Source: Candidatus Gastranaerophilales bacterium (GTDB taxonomy: Bacteria; Cyanobacteriota; Vampirovibrionia; Gastranaerophilales; Gastranaerophilaceae). From it: a stretch of 30,728 nt of DNA. Position numbers and translations under genes: made by a program. Below the pieces are notes generated by a model. That model worked only from the letters and a program-made list of their open reading frames with translations. It did not search any database and was not told where the DNA came from. Shown here piece after piece: positions 8,619 to 17,096 of the stretch; the first letter of the stretch is position 1; every line of letters starts with the position of its first letter. The stretch spans positions 1 to 30,728 of the forward strand of contig CAADWU010000139.1 in the NCBI GenBank assembly GCA_900752845.1, in the 5' to 3' direction.

Positions 8619-9722
8619 ATGAGAACTTTTACATTAGAAGAAATTACACATATCACCGGGGGTATGTTAACAAAGGTTCAAGATGTGAAGATATCACAAA
8701 TTGCACCGCCGTTATTAGCTGATGAAAACACTCTTGCATTAGCTCTCGGCGAAGAAGAAATTGCAAATCTTTCAAAAACAAAAGCTAAAGCCGCACTTGT
8801 TCCGTTAGGTGTGCAAATCGACGGCTTTACTACAATTGAAGTTGAAAGACCAAGACTTGCAATGATGAAACTTTTAAATATGTTTTATACAGAACCTGAA
8901 GTTAACAAAGGAATTCACCCGACAGCAACAGTTCATGAAACTGCAAAACTTGGTGAAAATGTTCAAATCGGACCTAATGTAGTAGTTTCACGTGATGCCA
9001 TTATCGGCGACAATACAAAAATTTTAGCAAACGCATACATCGGCGGAGGAGTTAAAATAGGTAAAAACTGTTTCTTCCATGCAGGTGTAAACGTTGGCGA
9101 CAGAGTTCAAATCGGAAATGATGTTATTTTACATCATGGAGTTTCACTTGGTGCAGACGGTTTCAGTTTTGTAACAGAAAATCCCGACAACATTGAACAG
9201 GCAAGAAAAGACGGAGAAATTAAAGAAACTAACACTAAACACGTTATCTTCAAAATTCCTTCAATCGGTGCAGTTGTAATCGGCAACAACGTTGAAATCG
9301 GTGCAAATACAACAATTGACAGAGGAACAATAGAAAACACAACAATCGGTGACAATACCAAAATTGATGACCTTGTAATGATTGGTCACAACTGTAAAAT
9401 CGGACAAGGATGCTTTATCGTATCACAAGTCGGTATTGCAGGAAGCTGCGTAATCGGCGACAGAGTAACAATTGCAGGTCAGGCAGGTTTGGCAGACCAC
9501 ATCGAAATAGGTTCTGACACAATTATTACCGCTAAAGCCGGAGTTACAAAATCTTTCCCTGAAAGATCAATTGTTGTAGGTATACCTGCAATGCCAAGAA
9601 AAGATTTCATCAAACAGTTAAAAACTATGAAAGATGCTCAGGAAATCTTTGCTAAATTCAGAAAATATGAACCGTTATTAAAAGAATTTGAGGATAATAT
9701 CAACAATGACCACAATTCTTAA
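8619..9722 (+). CDS. lpxD: UDP-3-O-acyl-glucosamine N-acyltransferase LpxD
   Basis: LpxD adds the second hydroxyacyl chain, from acyl-ACP, to UDP-3-O-acyl-glucosamine in lipid A synthesis. The 367-aa protein has an N-terminal LpxD-specific domain (about 1-95), then left-handed beta-helix hexapeptide repeats (about 100-330, many IGxN/IGDN units), with LGADGFSF at 177-184 and the catalytic His257 in DDLVMIGHNCKIG. A C-terminal helix follows. AAGGAG precedes the ATG. The 3' end overlaps the start of lpxC by 17 bases in another frame, indicating tight coupling. Confidence 0.95.
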   Translation: MRTFTLEEITHITGGMLTKVQDVKISQIAPPLLADENTLALALGEEEIANLSKTKAKAALVPLGVQIDGFTTIEVERPRLAMMKLLNMFYTEPEVNKGIHPTATVHETAKLGENVQIGPNVVVSRDAIIGDNTKILANAYIGGGVKIGKNCFFHAGVNVGDRVQIGNDVILHHGVSLGADGFSFVTENPDNIEQARKDGEIKETNTKHVIFKIPSIGAVVIGNNVEIGANTTIDRGTIENTTIGDNTKIDDLVMIGHNCKIGQGCFIVSQVGIAGSCVIGDRVTIAGQAGLADHIEIGSDTIITAKAGVTKSFPERSIVVGIPAMPRKDFIKQLKTMKDAQEIFAKFRKYEPLLKEFEDNINNDHNS

Positions 9723-10524
9723 AGAAACTTCCATAACAGGCAACGGCTTGATGAAAAACAAGCCGTGCACAGTAAATTTTTTCCCGTCAAATACAGGTAA
9801 AATACGTTACTTTGTCAAGGGAGGAGAATGCTTTGAGGCTGACGTTGATAATGTTCTTGCAACAGATCATTGTGTAGTTTTGGGCAATAGCAAATCCAAA
9901 GCAATGCTGACAGAACATTTATCAGCAGCTCTGGCTTTTTGCGGAATTGACAGTATAGATATTTGTATGGATGAAATGGAAGTTCCTGCACTTGACGGAA
10001 GTTCAAAAAAATGGGTGGAACTTTTTGAAAAAGCAGGCATTGAAAAACACCTATTTGAAAAACCGAAATATTATACCGTTTCAGAACCTGTTTACTATCT
10101 TAACGGGAAAACAAGTCTTGTAATTTTGCCCGATAAAGATTTATACATATCTTATGCAGTAAACTATGACCATCCTGATTTGGCAAGACGCTGGGCTGTT
10201 TATAATCCAAAAAATAAAAACGAAATTATTGAAGCAAGAACTTTCGGTTTTTACAAAGATTTGAGAAAATTCCAAATGCTCGGTTTTGCACAAGGTGTAA
10301 CGGTAGAAAATACATTGGGCTTAAAAGATGAAGGATACACCTCAGAACTCCGTTCTGAAAATGAACCGATAAAACATAAGATATTAGACTTAATCGGCGA
10401 TTTATACCTTACTGGTATCAATCCGCTAAACCTTAAATGCCAAATTTTAGTAAAAGAGGCAGGCCATGCTGTTCACATCAAAACAGCAAAAATGCTTAAA
10501 GATAAATTGATTGAATGTAAATAA
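9706..10524 (+). CDS. lpxC: UDP-3-O-acyl-N-acetylglucosamine deacetylase LpxC
   Basis: LpxC is the zinc hydrolase performing the committed step of lipid A synthesis. The expected metal and catalytic residues are present: Glu70-His71 in LTEHLSAAL, Thr179 in ARTFGF, His224 and Asp228 in KHKILDLIGDLYL, and His254 in EAGHAVH. The 272 residues are shorter than the roughly 305 of E. coli LpxC, with shorter inserts between the two domains. The ATG at 9706 (MTTILKETSITGNG) gives the usual N-terminus; a non-ATG start further upstream is less likely. The gene overlaps lpxD by 17 bases, and fabZ follows after 11 bases. Confidence 0.95.
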   Translation: MTTILKETSITGNGLMKNKPCTVNFFPSNTGKIRYFVKGGECFEADVDNVLATDHCVVLGNSKSKAMLTEHLSAALAFCGIDSIDICMDEMEVPALDGSSKKWVELFEKAGIEKHLFEKPKYYTVSEPVYYLNGKTSLVILPDKDLYISYAVNYDHPDLARRWAVYNPKNKNEIIEARTFGFYKDLRKFQMLGFAQGVTVENTLGLKDEGYTSELRSENEPIKHKILDLIGDLYLTGINPLNLKCQILVKEAGHAVHIKTAKMLKDKLIECK

Positions 10525-10535
10525 GGAGTAATAAA

Positions 10536-10988
10536 ATGACAGAAGAAACTAAACAAGAGGTTTTGCAATTCGATACAATGCAAATTATGGAAATGATACC
10601 TCATCGCTACCCGTTTTTGCTTGTTGACAGAATTACAGAATGCGTACCGGGTAAATATGCTAAAGGGTACAAAAACCTTACTATGAATGAACAATTCTTT
10701 CAAGGACACTTTCCGGGCAACCCTATAATGCCGGGAGTTTTACAGCTTGAAGCAATGGCACAATGTTCAGCACCTATCTTGATGACTATGCCTGAATTTG
10801 AAGGTAAATTAACATTATATGCGGGAGTTGACGGTGTCAGATTTAAAAATATTGTTAGACCGGGTGACAGATTTGAAATGGAAGTAGAACTTGTTAAGAT
10901 AAAAGGACCTGTATGTAAAGCTCATGGTATCGGCAGAGTTGACGGAAAAGTCTGCGTTGAAGCTGATATGACTTTTGCTTTAAAATAA
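10536..10988 (+). CDS. fabZ: 3-hydroxyacyl-ACP dehydratase FabZ
   Basis: FabZ dehydrates 3-hydroxyacyl-ACP in fatty-acid synthesis and competes with LpxA/LpxD for the same substrate pool. The 150-aa protein has IPHRYPFLLVDRI and the hot-dog active site GHFPGNPIMPGVLQLEAMAQ, with His58 and Glu72. AAGGAG lies 9 bases before the ATG. In many bacteria lpxA comes next; here the plus-strand run ends at a terminator and lpxA is 5.3 kb further on. Confidence 0.96.
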   Translation: MTEETKQEVLQFDTMQIMEMIPHRYPFLLVDRITECVPGKYAKGYKNLTMNEQFFQGHFPGNPIMPGVLQLEAMAQCSAPILMTMPEFEGKLTLYAGVDGVRFKNIVRPGDRFEMEVELVKIKGPVCKAHGIGRVDGKVCVEADMTFALK

Positions 10989-11016
10989 ATATTATAAAAA
11001 TTTTTATTATAGACCG

Positions 11017-11042
11017 ACGCCCCGAATAATTATTCGGGGCGT
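11017..11042. terminator. Perfect 13-bp inverted repeat between convergent genes
   Basis: ACGCCCCGAATAA is followed directly by its exact reverse complement, giving a strong GC-rich stem. It lies between fabZ (+) and the prepilin gene (-). The T content after it is modest on both strands (TTATTCTT on plus), so it probably acts as a bidirectional terminator of moderate strength. Confidence 0.75.
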
Positions 11043-11059
11043 TATTCTTCGAGTATGGG

Positions 11060-13554
11060 TTAGAAGAATTTTATCGGACTTATATATTTTAAAAAACAGA
11101 AAGAATTTTCTGAAGAACATACAGGATTATTGGCTATACCGCTGCAATATGGTGTATCAGGATTTACTAATCCGGATTCACATGCACCTTGCTTAAAAGA
11201 TATACTTTTTGAAAGCCATTTCAAAATTCTTTTTCCGTTAGCACTAAATGTTTCGTTAATAATGCTTACCTGCATATGATGTTCACTGTCAGCACCTGAG
11301 CCTTCGGGATTAGCTATACTGTCATAAGCAGGAATAACACGGCCTGAAAGTGTTACATAAAAAGGATAAACATCATCCCAGAGTACCGAATTACCTCTTA
11401 TGCCGTCAATATCTGCATAAATAACATAACCCTTTTGATTGTAATCATTTAAGGCAGTTTCTTCATCCGTTCCTGATATTCTTAAATGAGGTATTAATAC
11501 AGGATCATAATGCAGATTATACAAACGTATTCCGTTACGCAGTGTCATATCAGGAGTTAGGCTTGAAAAATCTGTTGTATCGTTATCTATTCTGCTTCCT
11601 TGACAAACCGAACCGATAGGAACAATATTGGATAATTGTTCAAACAATTTACAGAAATTTTCACCTTTTTTAGGTAAAGTTCTTGGAGCTATCACACATC
11701 TGCACTGCGTATCACTCCATTCATAAATAGGATCACCGCACTCTCTTGAAAACTCCGGTATATCTGATATTATTCCGCTTTCATTATCGCACTGTTTTCC
11801 GCATCCTGCATATTCAGGACAATCGTTTACACAACTGCAGGTTGATGAATTCAAGTGCTGTCCGTTCGTGCATACTGTAGGAGTGCCTTCAACAGAGCAG
11901 GTTACCGTATTCCAGCTTTGTCCACAGGGAAGACTGTCAGGTTTATTGTTACAAGGCGGACAATCTGCATAACTTCCTGCAATACTGTTATCCCAGCATT
12001 TCACATAAGGAGGACATTCGGAACTGTTATATACTTTGCTTCCGTTCCAACAGGTAACATAAGAAGGGCATTCAGAATAACTTTCAACTTTACTTCCGTC
12101 CCAGCAGGTATATTTAGGCTTTTCTATACACGTACAACTGCTCTTGTTCAAAGTATAACCGCTCGGACAACTTTTTGTACAAGTGCAAGAACAATTGCTT
12201 TCATTTAAGGAATAACCGCTTGAACAGGTTTTCACACTGCCTTTCAAACTGCAGCTTGCCTCATCCCAGCTTTGTCCACAGGGTATTTTCGAAGGTTTAT
12301 TGGTACAACTGTTTTTTTCACAGGAACAAGAGGACTTGTTCAGCGTATATCCGCTGCTGCACGTACGTGTACAGTTACAACTGCAACTGTCCTCATCAAG
12401 AGTATAGCCGTCAGAGCAGGTCTTATCACAAGAACTCCCTCCTCCTGTAAGTTTTTCACACTGACATGTCGAAGTATTCAAAGTAAAACCATCTGAACAT
12501 GTTTTTGCAGTGCCTTTTAATTTACAGGTAGTTTCATCCCATGTTTGACCGCACGGGATTTTTGTCGGTTTATTAGTACAGGCAGGACATTCAGATTGTT
12601 TATGTGCATAACTTCCGTCCCAACAGGTCACTTTGTTTGGACAATATGATTCATATTTTTCATAAGTACCATCCCAACATTCAGTATAACATCCTATATA
12701 ACCCGTACTTGAAGTTAACGGAACTTGATTATCTTCTTTACAAGCAATTTCATATTTACATATACCTCCTTCCATAAACTTACTGCTGACAATGTTCATA
12801 TATGTGGAATAAGCGCTGTTGTCCAATATTACCTTATCATCATAAAAATCCGCTAAACCTCCTTTAAACTCAAGCTTATCAGTACAACGAATTTCATAAG
12901 CTTCAGTAAGAGTACCACATTGGTCTTTGACAGTATTAGGATTTAACAAACTCATATCTTCACAAGAATTATAACATCTAGAACTATCCCACATCAGTTC
13001 ATATGTAGACAAACCTTTATATTTACCCGGACATTTATACTCACTTTTAAAAGATGGAGTTTCACATTTATTTACATCATTTTTCCAATAAAGCTGTACT
13101 TCTTTTGATTCTCCTTGAAAATAATATTTACCCAAACCACAGCGGCTAAAAGAAATAGTGGCATTTCCTGCTTTTACTTTGTCAGACAATCGATTATACA
13201 TAAAAAAATTAGCCAATACAGGTTTAAAAAAGTTTATATTAAAAGATTTATTATAAAAAAGATTACTGAAAGCTGTTTTGTTTTCATTTTTTATTAATAC
13301 AGCTTGATATTCAGGATTAGAAGGGTCATAATCAGAAAGCATCGAGCTTGTAACCTTTCTAATAGATGAAAATGCCGAATAGTATGTATAAGATACAATA
13401 TTATTTAATTTAGCTTTTGTAATTCCAATGGTAACAGATACAATCACAGCAATAATTAACATTACTATGACGATTTCAGCAAGCGTGTATGCCTTGCTAC
13501 AGGAGCTTAAACGGTTGCCCCCCCCCCGAGTGCTTTACTAAATAAATTTTTCAT
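11060..13554 (-). CDS. Giant Cys-rich type IV prepilin-like protein, frame broken at a G10 tract (phase-OFF)
   Basis: The real start is the ATG at 13552-13554, with AAGGAG 7 bases upstream. Nine codons later comes a run of ten G (13518-13527), after which this frame meets TAA. With eleven (or eight) G, the frame instead reads through into KAYTLAEIVIVMLIIAVIVS, a textbook prepilin N-terminus with Glu+5 and a hydrophobic helix, and then continues for 800 codons to 11060. The gene therefore appears intact but out of frame by one base. The mature part has an N-terminal pilin helix, a middle of repeated Cys modules (11820-12690) and a C-terminal domain with YVIYADIDGIRGNSV, resembling the 'DvNG.kGPN' region of other prepilins of this type. 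It probably sits downstream of the 244-aa gene in one minus-strand unit (gap 70 bases). It would act at the cell surface or in a pilus tip. Confidence 0.85.
11820..12690 (-). repeat. Tandem Cys-rich modules inside the prepilin
   Basis: Three module types alternate. There are five CWDG-type units (e.g. CWDGSYAHKQSECP, CWNGSKVYNSSECP), three KPxxxPCGQ(S/T)W units (e.g. NKPSKIPCGQSWDE), and six GYTLNxSxCxC units (e.g. SGYTLNKSSCSC). Spacing of Cys is regular, suggesting small disulfide-bonded domains in an extracellular stalk or adhesive region. The units differ in sequence, so they are older duplications rather than a recent DNA repeat. Confidence 0.8.
13518..13527 (-). repeat. G10 homopolymer tract (phase-variation switch, OFF)
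   Basis: Ten consecutive C on the plus strand (G on the coding strand), between codon 9 of the prepilin gene and its leader sequence. The current length puts a stop codon 5 codons after the tract; nine would also stop early; eleven or eight would open the full frame. Such long C/G runs are rare in AT-rich DNA. Confidence 0.85.
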
Positions 13555-13624
13555 AAATTGCTCCTTAATTCATTTTGACCATAATCATTATAAATTATTT
13601 TCAAATATATTTCAAGAAGTAAAT

Positions 13625-14359
13625 TTATGCGTTATCCAGTTCATATAACAATGCGGAATCTTCGTCATTAAAAACTTGTTTAACTGTTATTCCGTCTTTT
13701 TCATAAACAGTCATTTTTGAAAATTCATTATTAGAATATTCTTTTAATGATTGAATTGTTTTATCAGGTCTGCATTCTACATCGTATAGCCTGAAACCGC
13801 TTTCAGCATCAAACTCGGAAAAGAGTGTAAGATGTTTATTATCTTCACTGTAAAATTCACGAACAAGCTTTCCGCTTTCAAATTGACGAACAACATTATC
13901 TTCTCTTTCGCCTTTAAGTTTAGCAAAATCAAAATACTCATCAGGAATATCAAACGGTCTGTCACTTACAGCAGGAGTTTCAGTTTTCACATTTTTTGTT
14001 TCCTGAGAAGTATTTGTTTTTTCCTGTTTAGTTGTTTCTACCTGCTGTTTTTTAGGAGGTTCAGCAGAAGATTGTGCAGGTTTTTCTACGGGTACTTCCT
14101 GAGGCTTTGTTTGGGGAGTTGTTTTTGGTTTGATATTAACATCTGGAGAGGAAGGCGGTTTTTTGCCATGTCTTCCGATATAATACAGTCCGCCTATTAT
14201 CACAGCCGCTGTTGCCGCTGCTGCAATCGAGTATTTAATTATCTTTTCTCTTTTTTCTTTTTTTGCATCAATATCATTAGAAAACTGTATTTGTTCAGGC
14301 AGTTCAGTTTTTTGAGCAGATACAAAATTAATATACGGGTTCAAGCTTGTAATTTTCAT
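13625..14359 (-). CDS. Unknown membrane-anchored protein (244 aa) with Pro-rich linker
   Basis: No named family is recognised. From the ATG at 14359 the protein reads MKITSLNPYINF, then a charged stretch, one membrane segment (YSIAAAATAAVIIGGLYYIG, about 42-62), a Pro/Lys/Thr/Gln-rich linker (about 65-130), and a C-terminal domain with acidic, hairpin-like repeats (e.g. FESGKLVREFY, FDAESGFRLYDVE) that resemble those in the protein at 1488-3137. The start is chosen for its match to the N-termini at 1488-3137 and 14443-16110; no Shine-Dalgarno sequence is visible, and longer in-frame starts exist. It is divergent from the 555-aa gene (83 bases between) and upstream of the Cys-rich prepilin on the same strand. 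It may be an anchor or accessory protein of that pilin; this is an inference. Confidence 0.7.
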   Translation of the reverse strand: MKITSLNPYINFVSAQKTELPEQIQFSNDIDAKKEKREKIIKYSIAAAATAAVIIGGLYYIGRHGKKPPSSPDVNIKPKTTPQTKPQEVPVEKPAQSSAEPPKKQQVETTKQEKTNTSQETKNVKTETPAVSDRPFDIPDEYFDFAKLKGEREDNVVRQFESGKLVREFYSEDNKHLTLFSEFDAESGFRLYDVECRPDKTIQSLKEYSNNEFSKMTVYEKDGITVKQVFNDEDSALLYELDNA

Positions 14360-14442
14360 ATACAATATAAAAATAAACATAAAATATTTTGCTAGTATGG
14401 CAAAAAAAATTTTCACCGGCTTTATATGTTCAGGAGAAAAAA

Positions 14443-16110
14443 ATGAAAATAAATAACATTGCCCCGTATAATATACAAACACCTGATAAAAACCTGAAAT
14501 TACAGACAAAACAAAGCTTTAACAGTGCCCCCCCCCCGAATTTAGCGAAACTTCCTTCAACAAAGGACTATTTAAGCTTCACAGGAGGCTACAGTCTGGA
14601 TTTGGCTAAGACTATTGAAAGACTTGATATACTTGCGAAGAAAAAATCAGATCTTTATCCGCCGAACATTCGAGAATGGGCAGGAATGATATTGGAAGAA
14701 GGCAATAAAGCAGGTGAAACTCTGATTGATATTCATAAAAAATACTATTCAAGTCTAAAAGATATTTTTTCCTTAGAAGAAATTAAAAAAAATTTTCCGG
14801 AATTTAAAGGCGTCTTGCCATCTGATAATGTAAAAGCAGCAAAAGGTTCTTTCATTGACAAATTCCAAAAAGGCGAACTGGAATTCTTTGACAACGACGA
14901 AGATTTATCAATTCAGTTAATAAAACTATACTGGGGTGAGGGATTTTCATTAAACGACTTAAAACGATACGCTGACGGTCAGGATTTGTACCACACAATG
15001 AAAAAGTTAAATATTCCGACAACAGACAGAGATTACGGACATATCCTGAAATTTTCCGATGCACAATATAATGAACGTCTTACACGTGAAATGACAGAAA
15101 AACGTCTTGCAGCACTTGACAGAAAAGCACAGCTCAATGACGGAGAACCCGTTTATATTAAACGAGGACCGATGTCAAAAGAACACAGAGAAAGAATTTC
15201 AGAAGGTTTAAAAAAATATTATCAGGAAAATCCGGAAAAACTTTACGAAATATCTGAAAGACAAAAAGAGTTTTACAGAGAAAACCCGGAACGTGCAAAA
15301 ATACTATCACGTGTCGCAAACAAAGCCTGGAATATTTTCGGAGCTGACAGAATTAAAGCAGCCTTAAGCAAATTTATGAAAGGCAAAGGATTTAAAGATT
15401 TTAATACTGAGGAACTGGAAAATCCGCTTTCTTTCTCTAAACAACAGTCAAAGGCATTAAAGCAATTCTGGGGCGCAAATGAATGGGCAAAAAAATCTTT
15501 CTCCAAAAACATGGAATATGCATGGAAAAAAGTTAAAGAAGAAGAAAACACAATATATAATATTACCCACGTTCCAAAAAGTTTCATGCAAAAAGTAATA
15601 AACTGGAGTGAAAAGAATTTTGGCGTTGAATTAACGGAAAGTGACTTCAAGGCATTTGTACATCCGAACAACCACGAAAAAGATTATTTTGAAAACCCGA
15701 AAATAAATATGTTTACAAGAATGTATGCCGACTCTCATAAGGGCGAAAGCACAGTAATGGCAAATACATATTTCCTTGCAATGCTGAATACAAACAGAGT
15801 ACTTTCTAAAATTGATTTATCCAAGACTGACAAAGAAAGCAGGATATTAATAAAAACTATGCGTGAAATGATTAAGACTTCATTGTTCGAAAACCCTGAG
15901 CTTCCAATAGAAAAAACAAACTTTAGAACACTGGAAACAGACCAAATCCAGAAGATATACGCAGTCTTAAAAAATATGTGCTATGACACATATAACCCTA
16001 AATATGCAAACATAATGGATACACAGCTTAACAAAGCATACGACTATGTATGCAGAAAATGGTCGCCTGAAAATCCTATCAGACTAACTCCTTACGGTTT
16101 AGATTTATAG
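14443..16110 (+). CDS. Unknown 555-aa FTG protein with NUMOD3-like helical repeats, phase-ON at a C10 tract
   Basis: The ATG at 14443 has AGGAG 6 bases upstream. The protein starts MKINNIAPYNIQ, has LSFTG at about residues 46-50, and is otherwise helical. In its middle, repeats such as MSKEHRERISEGLKKYYQEN, a following REN/PE-rich copy, and SKQQSKALKQFW resemble the NUMOD3 (IENR2) helical DNA-binding motif of homing nucleases. I see no GIY-YIG or HNH catalytic motif. Codons about 29-32 (GCC CCC CCC CCG) are made of a C10 run. Losing one C brings an immediate TAG, and gaining one brings a TAA within about 25 codons, so the gene is ON now but switchable. Function is unknown; a secreted or nucleic-acid-binding effector is possible. 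Confidence 0.72.
   Translation: MKINNIAPYNIQTPDKNLKLQTKQSFNSAPPPNLAKLPSTKDYLSFTGGYSLDLAKTIERLDILAKKKSDLYPPNIREWAGMILEEGNKAGETLIDIHKKYYSSLKDIFSLEEIKKNFPEFKGVLPSDNVKAAKGSFIDKFQKGELEFFDNDEDLSIQLIKLYWGEGFSLNDLKRYADGQDLYHTMKKLNIPTTDRDYGHILKFSDAQYNERLTREMTEKRLAALDRKAQLNDGEPVYIKRGPMSKEHRERISEGLKKYYQENPEKLYEISERQKEFYRENPERAKILSRVANKAWNIFGADRIKAALSKFMKGKGFKDFNTEELENPLSFSKQQSKALKQFWGANEWAKKSFSKNMEYAWKKVKEEENTIYNITHVPKSFMQKVINWSEKNFGVELTESDFKAFVHPNNHEKDYFENPKINMFTRMYADSHKGESTVMANTYFLAMLNTNRVLSKIDLSKTDKESRILIKTMREMIKTSLFENPELPIEKTNFRTLETDQIQKIYAVLKNMCYDTYNPKYANIMDTQLNKAYDYVCRKWSPENPIRLTPYGLDL
14528..14537 (+). repeat. C10 homopolymer tract (phase-variation switch, ON)
   Basis: Ten C inside the 5' coding region of the 555-aa gene, encoding Ala-Pro-Pro-Pro. 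It shares the context TG-C10-GA with the tract at 13518-13527. The frame is open at 10 but closed at 9 or 11. Confidence 0.85.
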
Positions 16111-16134
16111 ACATATTAAAATAATATAAAAATA

Positions 16135-16163
16135 TTGTTACCCCTCCTAATTTGTACTATAAT
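16135..16163 (+). promoter_or_regulatory. Sigma-70 promoter for lpxA
   Basis: TTGTTA (16135-16140), 17-base spacer, perfect TATAAT (16158-16163). Transcription would start near 16170, leaving a purine-rich leader of about 90 bases before lpxA. lpxA is thus separately expressed from lpxD-lpxC-fabZ. Confidence 0.75.
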
Positions 16164-16260
16164 TGATTTAAGTATTGAGAGAGAAAGAGGGTAAAAACGG
16201 GAGCGAAGCGACTGACAAAAACCTAAAAATCCAACAAGAATTTACAGAGAGGGAAAAAAA

Positions 16261-17067
16261 ATGAGTATAGACAAAACCGCAATTATACACCCGTCAGCTA
16301 AAATTGCTGATGATGCAATAATAGGACCTTATGTAGTTATCGGTGAAAACGTAACAATAGGAAGCAGAACAAGAGTAATCTCAAATGCTCATATTGAATT
16401 TGCAGAAATCGGCGAAGACTGTACAATTTCTCCTTTTGCAACAATCGGTTCAGAACCGCAGGATTTGGGTTACAAAGGCGAACCCACTAAAGTTGTAATC
16501 GGCGACGGCACAATTATCAAAGAAAACGTAACTGTTCACAGAGCTGCTGCCTGCGGTGATTTTACAACAAGAATAGGTAAAAAATGTTTATTAATGGTAG
16601 GCTCTCACGTTGCTCACAACTGTGTTCTTGATGATCAGGTAATTCTTGCTAATCTCGTAACCTTAGGCGGTCACGTACACGTTGGTTTCGGTGCATTTGT
16701 CGGCGGAATGAGCGTTTTCCATCAAAACATCAGAATTGGCGATATGGCTATCATAAGCGGTTTTTCTGCTTCACGTCAGGATATACTTCCATACTCCAAA
16801 GGAGAAGGTCGTCCTCCTGTTCCTCGTGGACTTAACGTAATCGCTATGAAAAGACGAGGTGTGCCGCTTGATGTAAGAACACACACCAACGAAGCTTTTA
16901 AATTATTGATTTCAGATGAATACAACACAACTCAGGCAATCGAAAAAATTAAGGCTGAAATTCCGATGAACGAATATATTGAAAAAATGATTGAATTCAT
17001 TCAAACATCTAAACGAGGAGTGCTTTTAAAAAGCCACAAGTCAGGACATGAATCATTAGAAGACTAA
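16261..17067 (+). CDS. lpxA: Acyl-ACP--UDP-N-acetylglucosamine O-acyltransferase LpxA
   Basis: LpxA is the first enzyme of lipid A synthesis, transferring a hydroxyacyl chain to UDP-GlcNAc. The 268-aa protein has left-handed beta-helix hexapeptide repeats over about 1-190 and a helical C-terminus. The active-site segment GSHVAHNC contains His116 and the catalytic-type His119, and RPPVPRGLNVIAMKRRGV matches the conserved turn into the C-terminal helices. GAGAGGG precedes the ATG. The gene is separated from its usual partner fabZ by the surface-protein locus and has its own promoter. Confidence 0.95.
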   Translation: MSIDKTAIIHPSAKIADDAIIGPYVVIGENVTIGSRTRVISNAHIEFAEIGEDCTISPFATIGSEPQDLGYKGEPTKVVIGDGTIIKENVTVHRAAACGDFTTRIGKKCLLMVGSHVAHNCVLDDQVILANLVTLGGHVHVGFGAFVGGMSVFHQNIRIGDMAIISGFSASRQDILPYSKGEGRPPVPRGLNVIAMKRRGVPLDVRTHTNEAFKLLISDEYNTTQAIEKIKAEIPMNEYIEKMIEFIQTSKRGVLLKSHKSGHESLED

Positions 17068-17071
17068 ATAG

Positions 17072-17096
17072 AAGACACCTTAAAGGTGTCTTTTAT
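17072..17096 (+). terminator. Rho-independent terminator after lpxA
   Basis: AAGACACC / GGTGTCTT stem with a TTAA-type loop, followed by TTTATTTTA. It overlaps the stop codon of the convergent XRE gene by a few bases. Confidence 0.85.

Noticed and set aside
11855..12496. Plus-strand frames of 74-117 codons, Cys/Arg-rich
   Set aside because: They are antisense shadows of the repeated Cys modules in the minus-strand prepilin; no ribosome sites and no sensible protein.
13832..14395. 187-codon plus-strand frame
   Set aside because: Opposite the 244-aa gene; Phe/Cys/Arg-rich composition typical of an antisense reading of a Lys/Glu/Pro-rich gene.
16170..16260. Possible riboswitch in the lpxA leader
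   Set aside because: The leader is purine-rich with no stable stem or known aptamer pattern that I can see.
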